Below, piece after piece: positions 37,000-46,230 of a stretch of 64,000 nucleotides of DNA (position 1 is the first letter of the stretch; each line of letters opens with the position of its first letter). Both the position numbers and the translations under genes were made by a program. Location of the stretch: assembly GCA_963989245.1 (NCBI GenBank), contig OZ022341.1, positions 46,544,725 to 46,608,724 of the forward strand, in the 5' to 3' direction. The stretch is from Nansenia antarctica. Taxonomy: Eukaryota > Chordata > Actinopteri > Argentiniformes > Microstomatidae. Below the pieces are notes generated by a model. It worked only from the letters and a program-made list of their open reading frames with translations, was not told where the DNA came from and did no database searches.

Positions 37000-37682
37000 T
37001 CATTGAGTTTACTCCCGGTTCACTTCTCGGGTTGGCACCACGGTGGTTCAGGGCTCAAAATGACCGTATACCGATGGTGGAGTTAGCCAGCATAGTCTTG
37101 TGTTTCTACCCCCTTCATAGCCGGTGTTATTAACGGGCAAAGACGGTGCCCGGAGGCACCCTTTGCGGGTTAATAACTGTGGTTTACCGTGGGTTACGGT
37201 AAAAATTCAAACGTGTCCCAAGAGGGGAGAGGACAGGGAATCTAGAACCATTTGAATGGTGTCGATACGACACTCTTATCACGGTCGACACAGCGCGGAG
37301 CGAATTACCTGGTAGAAATTGTCTCTCCCCCCGCTGATATCCTCCATGACGTGCTGCTGCTTAGAGCAGCGGGTGAACTCCCGGTTCATTGAGTTTGCGG
37401 TTAAAAGCATAACTTCTCGGGGTGTCAGCGCGGTGGTTAAGGGCTCAAAATGACCGTATACCGATGGTGAAGTTAGCAAAGGAGTATTGTGTTTGTACCA
37501 CCTTCACAGCCGGTGTTATTCACGGGCAAAGACGGTGCCCGGAGGCACCCTTTGCGGGTTAATAACTGTGGTTTACCGTGGGTTAGGATAACAATTCAAA
37601 CGTGTCCGGATAGGGGAGAGGACAGGGAATCTGAAACCATTTGAATGGTGTCGATACGACACTGCTATCACGGTCGACACCG
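37000..37682. repeat. Two tandem units of about 390 bp inside the Harbinger-type element
   Basis: Landmarks recur at a spacing of 389-390: GGGCTCAAAATGACCG at 37051 and 37441, and CGGTCGACAC at about 37282 and 37671. The similarity covers most of 37000-37290 and 37385-37681, with scattered substitutions. Each unit contains a hairpin (about 37125-37178 and 37514-37567) with GGTGCC-CGGA-GGCACC at its tip and GTTATTaACGGGCAAAG pairing with CTTTGCGGGTTAATAAC. The hairpin is nearly unchanged in both copies. Confidence 0.88.
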
Positions 37683-38148
37683 ACATTATTTATATATACA
37701 GCATATGGATGTTACCTGCCTGTTAACTGCCGCTTTCAGTTCTACAGGACATCGCCATAATAGCGATTTTTTTGTTATGCTTGTTGTAAATAAAAGTTCT
37801 ATGATGCATTGAAATGACATTAAACTAAGATAATACGATGGTTATCATATTTTTTCAAATCTTTATTAATACGTTATTACAGAAACAGTAAGTGACATTT
37901 TCCTAGAGCGAAATCTGTTGTGGTATTTAAAAATGGCGGTTAGTGATGAAATCTATGAACATGGGATGACGATTTCCATTGACCAATCAACGGTGTGCAG
38001 CGTCACACGTCACACGCAGCCTGGCAAAAAAAGTACCTTTCGGCCCGGTTCGGCTCGCTTCGGGCCAGCTCGGTTGGCAATGGAAAAAGGATAATAAACA
38101 GGGCTGACCCGGGTCGACCCGGGCTGGCACTGTAGTGGAAAAGCACCA

Positions 38149-38177
38149 TTAGTTAAATACATAGCTTCCCAACACTG
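38149..38177. mobile_element. hAT-like repeat, right terminus after the nested insertion
   Basis: The sequence ends CCCAACACTG at 38177, the inverse of the CAGTGTTGGG terminus common to a fish hAT family. Together with 36380-36499 it frames the Harbinger-type insertion. Confidence 0.45.
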
Positions 38178-38967
38178 GCACCCTTCATGGCCTCGCTTTT
38201 TTCAAAACGCCATCCTACAGCCTTTTCAGGTCCCATTCAGCAGTGCAACATATAGGAATAATCATTTCAGCGAACAACTGTGTTTCTTTTTAATGTTGTA
38301 ATTAAACAAAATAATCAATGCATATTTCATAAAGAAAGGCTAATTAAGATAATGAGATTTTCTGTGTGGAGTGTTGCATGCCAACCATGGGAAACCATTT
38401 GCAGAGGCCCCTCATTTGAATTTGTAATTAACGAGTTTGCACACATTCTTTTTGTCTCTGCCACTCTCTCCGAATGGTTGGCTCCTTTATTCAAGACAGT
38501 GTGGTGGTCTCATTTGTCATGTAATGGGGAGTGAACGCTATTGTCTGTGAATGATAAAGAGTCATTTCAGAATCAGGAGTGAATTGACTGTAATGTATAG
38601 AGAGAATCATTGACTCAAAATGTCACTGTCTTCAGAAAGACTGTAAGATACAGTACATCCAATCCTTTTTCAATTATGCTGTAGTCTAATTGTGTACCAA
38701 TACAAGCTGAAACTAAATGGACTGACTTATATAGAGCCTTATTTCAAAACGCTTTACAATGGCATCTCATTCACTGTTACGTACGGTGTTGGTGTTCTGT
38801 GTTTGTGTTTGTGTTGTAGCGGGCCTGGGGGGTATTCCACGAAGCTCGATAAAGTTCTAAGCCTCGATAAAGTTTTAAGCCTCGATAATGTTAGCTTGTG
38901 TTCGGTGCCATCAATGTGGCTCAAATAATTCGCTGCTTGGTTGAGCTCCTTCTGAGTCAGATATAAC

Positions 38968-38989
38968 TAGCCTGGTCGCGACCAGGCTA
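38968..38989. repeat. Perfect 22-bp palindrome
   Basis: AGCCTGGTCGCGACCAGGCT with one further paired base on each side. It is GC-rich, with TCGCGA at the centre. Confidence 0.92.
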
Positions 38990-39097
38990 AAACACAGGCT
39001 ATAGTGAGACGCGCGTCAAAAAAGGCTCACAGGCGGAAACTACATCCCGAACGACAGTTCCTCCCTAGGAAATATTAGTTCCCACTTCACACGAGAT

Positions 39098-39232
39098 AGA
39101 TAGATTAGATAGTTTGACTGTGTGATAGATAGATAATTTGATATTTTGAAAGTGTGATCGATCGATAGATAGTTTGATTGTGTGATAGATAACTTGATAT
39201 TTTGAAAGTGTGATAGATAGATCGATATATCA
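39098..39232. repeat. GATA-rich minisatellite (two units of about 65 bp)
   Basis: Each unit has GATAGATAGAT followed by TTTGA(C/T)TGTGTGATAGATA and TTTGATATTTTGAAAGTGTGAT. A short GATCGATCGAT variant occurs in both. Confidence 0.85.
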
Positions 39233-39297
39233 ATAAAGGAAAGAGTGTAAAAAAAAAAAGGAATTGTCTCAACTTGCATTGCCGTCATCACAGCGGT

Positions 39298-39357
39298 CTG
39301 GCTGGCGTAGTGGTTAAGGCTGCGGACTCGAGTTCCAAAGGTTGCGAGTTCGAGATT
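39298..39357 (+). mobile_element. tRNA-like SINE head
   Basis: An A-box-like TGGCGTAGTGGTTAAGG and a B-box-like GTTGCGAGTTCGAGAT are spaced as in a tRNA gene. This is followed by a T-rich run rather than a mature tRNA acceptor stem. The head resembles Ser/Leu-type tRNA-derived SINEs. It is not a functional tRNA gene: there is no closing acceptor stem. Confidence 0.65.
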
Positions 39358-39525
39358 ATTTTTTTTTACATTTAACCGAAGATTTCATGCAAAGGTTTCA
39401 AACACCATTGTAATCGTGTCAGTTCTTGTAAATTAGCCTGCACCATAATTGTATAGCCTACAATACTTTTTTAGATGAGATTTTAGATTAGATTCAGACA
39501 ACGAAATGCAGTAAAAAAGTGCGTC

Positions 39526-39608
39526 TGTAGAGGGATTCGAACCACTGATATAAAATGACGAATAAATCCTATGGCAGCAGTCAATACCACTAGGCCATTG
39601 TGGCGATA
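39526..39608 (-). mobile_element. tRNA-like segment in the left arm
   Basis: On the minus strand, TGGCCTAGTGG (A box) is followed about 45 bases later by GGTTCGAATCC (perfect B box). No acceptor stem closes, so this is a tRNA-derived SINE head rather than a gene. The right arm has the same region with its A box broken and a small inverted duplication around the B box. Confidence 0.6.
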
Positions 39609-39700
39609 TGACAGTTTGTAGCCTGCTGCGGATATCACCACAGTAGTAATATTCATTTTTTAAAATATGAACATATAACAATAACTGGGGCTAGTATGAC

Positions 39701-39832
39701 CTACGCATTTAATCGGTCAGCAATTTCTTGCCAAACCATTTCCCTCGCCTTGTTAATTGCGGCAGTATTGCACTATTTTACATCTTATTTTTCCGTCTTC
39801 ATAAAAATCAATAATTCGGAATGCTGCGCAAA
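39701..39832 (-). pseudogene. Decayed Myb/SANT-like domain (left arm)
   Basis: On the minus strand the frame reads FAQHSELLIFMKTEK, stop, then NKAREMVWQEIADRLNA, stop. The FxxxExxxLI...NKAREMVWQEIADRLNA pattern matches the Myb/SANT-like DNA-binding domain carried by the second ORF of PIF/Harbinger elements. Two in-frame stops interrupt it. The frame on the opposite strand (97 codons) is a shadow. Confidence 0.6.
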
Positions 39833-40078
39833 TGTAGTACCCCTGCAGAGTGGAGTATCTTCATTTCGACAGATCGACACTTCAGGGCTTTTTATGTCTG
39901 CGTGCACGCGCCCATATCGAAGATTTGTAAGCCTGTCTTCTGTGAACACTGATGACACAAGGCTGATCCTCGTTCGAGGAATCACCTGAGGCTTGAATAA
40001 CAATCTCGAGTTTCCTGAGCGCCGCATTTATTTATATCGCAGCTAAACTGATCCACCTTTAGTGGAATGACCCCCAGC

Positions 40079-40203
40079 TGTTTGTATTGTGTAGTGTGTT
40101 GTGTTTTGGTCTCCCCCTGCTGTTGTCATTTTTCCTAAATTCTCAGATAATTGCTTGGTTCTGTCCCATCATTCCACACACCTGTTCCTGATCATCAATC
40201 AAC
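40079..40203. other. Spacer between inverted transposon copies
   Basis: This is a 125-bp unique-looking segment between two outward TIRs (TTTAGTGGAATGACCCCCAG on its left and CTGGGGGCCATTCCACTAAA on its right). It has no features of its own and may be a host fragment caught between two insertions. Confidence 0.7.
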
Positions 40204-40826
40204 CTGGGGGCCATTCCACTAAAAGTGGCTTAGTATATCGGCGATTGAAATAAATCAGGCGATCAGGCAACTCGGGATTGGAATTCAAGCCTCAGGTGAT
40301 TCCTCGAACGAGGATCAGGCTTGTGTCATCAGTGTTCACAGAAGACAGGCTTACAAATCTTCGATATGGGCGCGTGCACGCAGACATAAAGAGCCCCGAA
40401 GAGTCGATCTGTCGAAATGAAGATACTCCACTCTGCAGGGGTTCTACATTTGCGCAGCATTCCGAATTATTGATTTTTATGAAGACAGAAAAATAAGATG
40501 TAAAATAGTGCAATACTGCCGCAATTAACAAGGCGAGGGAAATGGTTTGGCAAGAAATTGCTGACAGATTAAATGCGTAGGTCATACTAGCCCCAGTTAA
40601 TGTTCATATTTTAATAAATGAATATTACTACTGTGGTGATATCAGCAGCAGGCTACAAATCGTCATAACGCCACAATGGCGTACTAGTAAAAAGTGTGTC
40701 CGAAGAGGGATTCGAACCAACTAGTAGTAGTATCGACCGCTGCCATAGTATTTATTCGTAATTTTTAGACATGGTTCGAATCCCTCTTCGGACACACTTT
40801 TTACTGCATTTCGTTGTCTGAATCTG
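40204..40826 (+). repeat. Right arm of a large inverted repeat
   Basis: It begins at the terminus CTGGGGGCCATTCCACTAAA and mirrors 39490-40078. Unlike the left arm it contains an extra internal palindrome, TGTCCGAAGAGGGATTCGAACC (about 40698-40719) against its complement (about 40772-40797). Confidence 0.9.
40449..40580 (+). pseudogene. Decayed Myb/SANT-like domain (right arm)
   Basis: This is the same domain as in the left arm: FAQHSELLIFMKTEK, stop, then NKAREMVWQEIADRLNA, stop at 40578. The in-frame stops are at the same positions in both arms, so the domain was already dead before the two copies separated, or one arm was copied from the other. Confidence 0.6.
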
Positions 40827-41015
40827 AATAGTACAACTCCTCACCTGATGCAGCAGAAAAATACAGCATTCATTTAGAAGTGCAAATATAAAGCCACTGG
40901 AAACAGGTTTTATGCACACAATAGTTAGCAGATGCTTAATGAGACACTCAATTTTGATATAGGCCTATGCATTTTCGCCATTTCAAGCAGTGGCTTCAAG
41001 AGTGGATATGACATA

Positions 41016-41154
41016 GTTATTCACACTGACTTACCTTTCATCAAGTAATTCTTGGACGCCTTTCGAATCCTTGATTTAAGGTTTCCAACCTTGGGCATGC
41101 CAGGAGGATACATATCATGCATCAAGTAAAACTTGAGTGCTGTATCAAACTCCA
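41016..41154 (-). pseudogene. Possible transposon-derived coding exon
   Basis: On the minus strand an ATG at about 41154 opens MEFDTALKFYLMHDMYPPGM, followed by KVGNLKSRIRKASKNYLMKG and a consensus donor AAAG/GTAAGT. The FYLxxxxYPPG...RIRKASKNYLMK pattern vaguely resembles the region in front of the H2C2 zinc finger of integrase-like transposases, but the match is loose. It lies convergent to the right-arm Myb-like remnant. No second exon was located. Confidence 0.3.
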
Positions 41155-41167
41155 TCTCTGGCACCTG

Positions 41168-41226
41168 TCTCTCTCTCTCACCTAAACTCTCTCTCTCTCA
41201 CCTAAACTCTCTCTCGTCGCTCTCTG
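41168..41226. repeat. CT-rich 24-bp tandem units
   Basis: CTCTCTCTCACCTAAA units are tandemly repeated, followed by CTCTCTGTC runs and GCGCGCAACATC repeated twice. Confidence 0.85.
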
Positions 41227-41460
41227 TCTCTCTGTCGCGCGCAACATCCGCGCGCAACATCCATGTATCTTAAGGTAGCTACATAGATTAGATCTATAAA
41301 CAGCCAAAATTACTGATGGGTAAAAATGGCGGTCATCATGTGATCGTAAGTCATCGTCGTCAGAGAATCATAGCGCTACCTATGGCCGGAAAGGGCAGAA
41401 CCTATGACCGGAACCGGAAAAGTGGGAAAATCTGGAAAGCTGGAAAGCTACCATGCAAGG

Positions 41461-41584
41461 GGTCGGCCCGCTCATTGGGGTTCAGTGTCTTGCCCAAGGA
41501 CATGTCAACATGTGGCCAGGTGGGGTTCGAACCGCCAATCTGCCAACCTTGTGATCATTAAACGCCGGCTCTACCTCCTGCTGG
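41461..41584 (-). mobile_element. tRNA-derived SINE fragment
   Basis: On the minus strand it reads AGGAGGTAGAGCCGG (A box), GGCGGTTCGAACCCC (B box), then CATGTCCTTGGGCAAGACAC and TGAACCCC. This order is that of a very common teleost SINE whose body contains TGTCCTTGAGCAAGACACTGAACCCC. The 5' end is decayed. Confidence 0.8.
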
Positions 41585-42769
41585 AAGAGATATAAGATGT
41601 TTATTTGTGTGAGACAATCGTGTGAGATAATTTCGCTGGGAGGGGCTCCATTGAGGAATCTATCTATCTATCTATGAAAAGACATAGAATATAATGTTTT
41701 TAAAAAGAGATAAAACGTAAGAAAAAGGTTTATACAATATAACATGTTGGAAGGAGGTAAGTAGGCACTGCTAAATGCTACAGTGACATTTTGTTTTGGT
41801 CTGTATTGTGTGTTCCCTGGACGGGATGACAATGTAAGTGTGAGATATGACACTGTTGTTTCTTATGAGAGGTTTGACTGGCCATATTTCAACATGCAAT
41901 GCTCATCCAAATCTGCTCTTTCTGACTAGCATACAGTACATGTTTAGCCGAAGCAAATCAGTCTTAGATTGTTGTTTTACGAGTGAGTATAGATATAAAG
42001 CAATTGCAATGTGCCTGCATCTCTGCTCTTTTATTATTTGGTTTTGTCAATGTCAAACAAACAACAAAAGAGAATTTCAATACCCACCATCTCAGATTCT
42101 TCTGAAATTGTATCTGTAGATAACAAGTAGACACAAGTATTCCTGCAACATTATTTTGTAGAAATATAGTTTAATCTCAGAAAAATGTATCTAATTGATT
42201 GTACCCAAATTGGCCATTTAGATTGTATAGGTTGATATACTATTCAAAAGAATGGATAGATTGGAGGACTCTCTGATGCCACTTTGAAGAGAACCAATTA
42301 AAGAGTAATGATAATAAGGTGCCCCTAAGTGCTAAGATCTTCTGTGACTCAGTGGCTGCCTAATTGGGGTTGTGGTATTCCGAGGGGGGTTAGACAGGAA
42401 GTCTGCCCTTAAGAGTGGTGACTCAATCATGACTTCCTGTCATTACAATTGAATCGTGTTAGTGGGCTCATTTAGAATCTGAACTACTGTAGAAATAAGT
42501 GTACAGTATATTATGATGAATTAAATATTCATCAATGGCATATCAGTAGAATATGGGAAATGGAAACTCTTTATATAATATAACGTATAATGCGTATTTA
42601 TATTCCAAGACTGCTATGCACAACTGAAAAAAGGACATTCTGTCTGACAACGTTTCTTGGATAAGAAGATTTAAATGTTCATCATAGGACTTTTGGCTAC
42701 ATACTGTACTGCAGTACTGGCTACATTATATTCTGTACTGCAGGATAATTATATACTGTACTGCAGGAT

Positions 42770-43212
42770 AATTCAACTGGCGGCCTGGGGGCCAGATCCG
42801 GCCTGCCCATGAATTTAGACTGGCTCTTTGATAAATTAAAATCTACAAAAACATCCCAGGAAAAATCGGATATTTGGTGCTAAAATGAATTATTAATTTT
42901 CCCCAATATGAGAATGTGTTTTTTTCCCCTGTTTTTTTTGTCCATTGAGTACTGTTAATCAATTCTTCCTAGACTCCGCCATTATGACTTATTGTTGCAA
43001 GTTTCGGAGTTTGACTTCATCATGTCGTGCATGTTTGTGCAACGCGCAACTGTCAGCGCATGTGCAACACATGCCGGCATCGATAAGAGAATCGATAACC
43101 TCGGAAGCATTCGATTCTGATGCATCAAAACATTTATTACGGGTTCTCAACTGGAACGTCATCATGTCGCACAAGTTTCTCGATTCCCATCCCTACTTCT
43201 AGTTGAATAGCC
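42770..43212. mobile_element. Possible hAT-like element
   Basis: TTCAACTGGCGGCC at the left and CTTCTAGTTGAA at the right are partly inverted. GGGCCAGATCCGGCC and TCTCGATTCCCATCCCTA are phrases found in fish hAT elements. No clean 8-bp duplication is seen, so the boundaries and even unity of the element are tentative. Confidence 0.35.
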
Positions 43213-43846
43213 CAGCTATACTGTTTTTCCTTTTTTTCCTCTGTCCTCCCTCTTCTCTTGGTTTGATCTATCTAAACTCGGCATCGAGGTTGAAGTTAGC
43301 ACTCAAATATGTTATTCACAGTGGTCTTTTATTCTGCTATGATGCTGTTTTGGGAACAATCTGATATATGAAGAAACCAGCACTCTTCATCACTTGAGAA
43401 ATAAACAACTGAAAATAGCTTACTCTACTGCACTTAGGAACTCCCATTCTCCTGCGAATAAACCTTTCCTTACATATTTAAAAAAGAGAAGGTTTGTGTC
43501 ACATGTGGTAAATACCTTCCAAACTTAATCCATGTTCACTTCTATAGCACACTCACCACAATCACTGACACGCTCAGTCCATAAGGTATTGAAGCTATTA
43601 GCTGGATTGAAACAGTTTCCAGGCAATTGGCAAGTGCATTGATGTTTGAGCTTTGAGGAGTTTTTTTTTTGGGTGTTTCCTGCTATGGCATCCCTACCAT
43701 GTCTACAGTATACAGTTTTTTCGCATTCCTCTTCAAAGCTGACATTGGGTTTATTTACGTATGTTTAAAGCATGCAGCTGTATGGATGAATGAAAGTGTG
43801 TCTAAATGGATTTTAACATGTTCTCTCTTTTTATGTCCTTTTCCAG

Positions 43847-43921
43847 CCCCTTTGACAGACAAGCCTCCAAAGATCCTTTTCCCCTCGGAGAGCAAAATCA
43901 GCTCCATGGAGATGCAAATAG
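43847..43921 (+). CDS. il1rapl1: IL1RAPL1-like internal coding exon (Ig2-Ig3 linker)
   Basis: This is a short 75-nt exon. A strong pyrimidine tract (TTTTTATGTCCTTTTCCAG) precedes 43847 and the donor G/GTAAGA follows 43921. Two bases complete the Ala codon left open at 8549, then 24 codons follow, starting PLTDKPPKILFPSESK, and one base of a Gly codon is left over (phase 1). The APLTDKPPK motif linking Ig2 to Ig3 is characteristic of IL1RAPL1 and IL1RAPL2 and is the strongest evidence that this small exon belongs with the two upstream ones, 35 kb away. The following exon should carry the Ig3 Cys and an IYWMKGEKF-type core. I could not find it by eye in 43922-64000, so it probably lies beyond the window. 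Confidence 0.9.
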
Positions 43922-45579
43922 GTAAGACTAGTCTATATATATCAGATTGGTTTGTTAACCCATGAGTGTGAATTATGACATACAATATGTAGCTCACACA
44001 AAGCACCAATACCAGGAGATAAACTGTATGTTTACAAATTATGTTGTAAAGTGACTTAAAACATATGGCTTTCATGAGATATTTGCATTGACTCAAGCAC
44101 ATTTGGTTAGAAGCAATTTAGGCCACTCTACCAAAATGTAAGAAAGTCCGTTCCGATTGTCTCAGAGCTTACTGAAATACACTTCCAGTCATCCTTATTG
44201 ATATGAGGATTGTCAGCATTGCCTTTCTTTTGGGGAACTGTGATTAATTTGGATACAGGGAAGGTTTTCAGAATGCTAACCATGTTATGCTTGTACACTG
44301 AATAGCAAATGGCAGCTGCTTCGGTTACCTCTGCAACATGAAGGCTGCATTTGTTTGATCACCTGGATAATGCGTGAAATGTACACCTTAGGCCCTTTTA
44401 TCTTTAGCTTTTTTAATGTTAGCATTACAGCAGATGATTGTCTGTGATCGGTACTCGAGTGTCTGTGCATGAATGATAGCCTTTAGTGTGTCTAACCAGC
44501 CGCTCATCACAGGGACTCATGGGAAAATTCCTCTTGTGCTGTGATTGACCAAAAGCACAGCTGCTAAGGGAGGAGAAAATGGGTCATGATGGAGGCTCTA
44601 TTTGAAGTCAATTTGTCATGGGTGATTCACTGGCAGTGGAGGTAAAAGGTGGCACAAATAGGTGCTCGTCATTGTGTGTTTAAAGTGATGAGGGATAAAA
44701 GCCGTGGCTGCTGGTTTTATCTGATTAAATGTTTGGGGACAGATGGATTGTGATATCCGCAACCCATTCACAGACAGAGGACAGGAGCTTGGGATTCAGA
44801 GCAACTGATGCAGTAGCGGAAGAACTGATTCACGGGCTTCTCTTAAAGCAGCACTCCTCAATATCTGTTTCCGCCCACAGTGACACCCTTACATTTTTAC
44901 AGTTAAAGGTTGTAAACTAAAGGTGGGTAATGGTAAATCAGACTACCACCGAGATTCGCTTTCACTTTTGTGATAACTGCCATCAAGAACAGTGATTAAG
45001 GATGATGCTTTTAAGGTTTCTTACATTCCAGGGACACAAGATCAAGGATGAATTGCAAAAAAAACGCTTAAGCACATCGATCAGTCGATAAGTAAAATAT
45101 TATCTTTTTGCTACAAAGGTTTCGGGAAACTCAACCGTAGCCTCATAACACTGAACAAAAACAATGAGAGCAACAACAGGTTCTGATATCCTGACTCAAA
45201 TGAATGTGCTCATTTGCCATTATAATAGAGTCCAACAAACACTTGATCCACTGTATATATTGAAAATGTCTTTAACTTTGAGTCCTGTGTTTTGATGCCA
45301 CACCCCTGGATATCATCCAGTCAGCCGTTACATATAGGCCTAATATATGTGGGAGCCTGTTTGAAGTTTCAACTATACAAGTTCCAGTCACTTATTCTCA
45401 ACGTTATATTAACACACTCTTGTCATCCTTAGACAGGGTAGTCAGATTCTGCCTATCATTTTTTGGGAGGGTGGGGGTAACTTGGAAAGGCTTTTTCATA
45501 TTCATTCCCTCATAAAATATAGAAACATAAATGGATTCAGTTGACAGTTAATTAGTCCAGCACGGGCGAAAGAGGAAGA

Positions 45580-45608
45580 GAAAGGGGAGGGGAGGGGAGG
45601 GGAGGGGA
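45580..45608. repeat. (GGGGA)n tract
   Basis: Five to six GGGGA units. The G strand is the sense strand; four or more G-runs in a row could form a quadruplex. Confidence 0.9.
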
Positions 45609-46147
45609 GGAAAAAAAAGGGAAGCAGGAGGGAGAAAGAGATTCTAAGGGCTCCAGAGATGAACAGAGAAAAGAGGGAGATGTAAAATGTAGGCCCAGCT
45701 TAATAAACATCTCTTTCTTGTATTCCACCCTCCCTTGTTTTTATCGTAATGGATGAGGTTTCTTGCTTGCAATCGATTCGCTAAGAGTTTGATAAAAACA
45801 CGTTGTATAAATACTTGTTCGGCCCTCTGGGTGGGCATTGCCATGTCTACAAGGCCTGCTCAGCAGCACCAATCAGATAAAATCCTTTGCACTGATAATT
45901 CTGCTACACAGTTCAATGCATTATGTTCGCCATGTTGTGTAGATTCATGGATTCCCGGTAATGGACTCTTGGACTAATGGATTTGTGCATGTAAAGGTAA
46001 GCGATACCAGAGGCATTTTGAATATTGTCCTTTTACAGCCAAAACAAGTGATCTCAACCATTGATTTCTTCATGCTCTCTACAAGTGTTGCCATGATACC
46101 AGAATTTGGAGTTTTGCTACTGATAAACAGTTCAGTAGCTTGATACT

Positions 46148-46230
46148 CAGTGTTGGGGGGGAAAGTAATCTGTTACATATGGCTTGTTACATTTAACAAA
46201 ATTAATCTTGTTATTTTACAAAAAGATTTT
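46148..46230. mobile_element. Possible left end of a CAGTGTTGGG-family hAT element
   Basis: CAGTGTTGGGGGGGAAAGTAATCTG begins at 46148 and continues into TTACAT-rich sequence, as in the hAT fragment around 38177. No right end was found. Confidence 0.35.

Larger units (their letters stand above)
36500..38148. mobile_element. PIF/Harbinger-type DNA transposon, 1649 bp
   Basis: Inverted termini TGGTGCTTTTCCACTACAG (36500-36518) and CTGTAGTGGAAAAGCACCA (38130-38148) are exact complements. TTA is present immediately outside both ends (36497-36499 and 38149-38151), the 3-bp duplication preferred by PIF/Harbinger. Subterminal regions are CG-rich (GGGTCGGGTCAGCTCG, GACCCGGGTCGACCCGGG). The interior carries a second GGCGCTTTTCCACTA motif near 36571, a GA microsatellite, and two tandem 390-bp units. 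A frame from 36717 (MEELEAIVYFFLGMWYII) may be a transposase N-terminus. No intact DDE nuclease is present, so the copy is non-autonomous. Confidence 0.83.
38824..40078. mobile_element. Candidate DNA transposon with CTGGGGGxxATTCCAC termini
   Basis: The left terminus at 38824-38842 reads CTGGGGGGTATTCCACGAA; the right terminus at about 40059-40078 is the inverse of CTGGGGGTCATTCCACTAAA. Inside are a perfect 22-bp palindrome (38968-38989), a GATA-rich minisatellite, two tRNA-like SINE heads and the left arm of the inverted repeat. The two termini are similar but not identical, so they may belong to two related elements. No target duplication could be confirmed. Confidence 0.4.
39490..40078 (-). 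repeat. Left arm of a large inverted repeat
   Basis: This arm is about 90 percent or more identical, by eye, to the reverse complement of 40204-40826. It ends at its inner side in a transposon-like terminus (TTTAGTGGAATGACCCCCAG). Both arms hold the same decayed Myb/SANT-like domain. The spacer is 125 bp. Confidence 0.9.

Noticed and set aside
39298..39608. Possible tRNA genes
   Set aside because: A and B boxes are present but no acceptor stem closes and flanks are repeat-like; they are SINE heads.
39696..40585. Matching 97-codon frames in the two inverted arms as a conserved gene pair
   Set aside because: The frames are conserved only because the arms are copies; the opposite strand carries the Myb-like remnant, so these are shadows.
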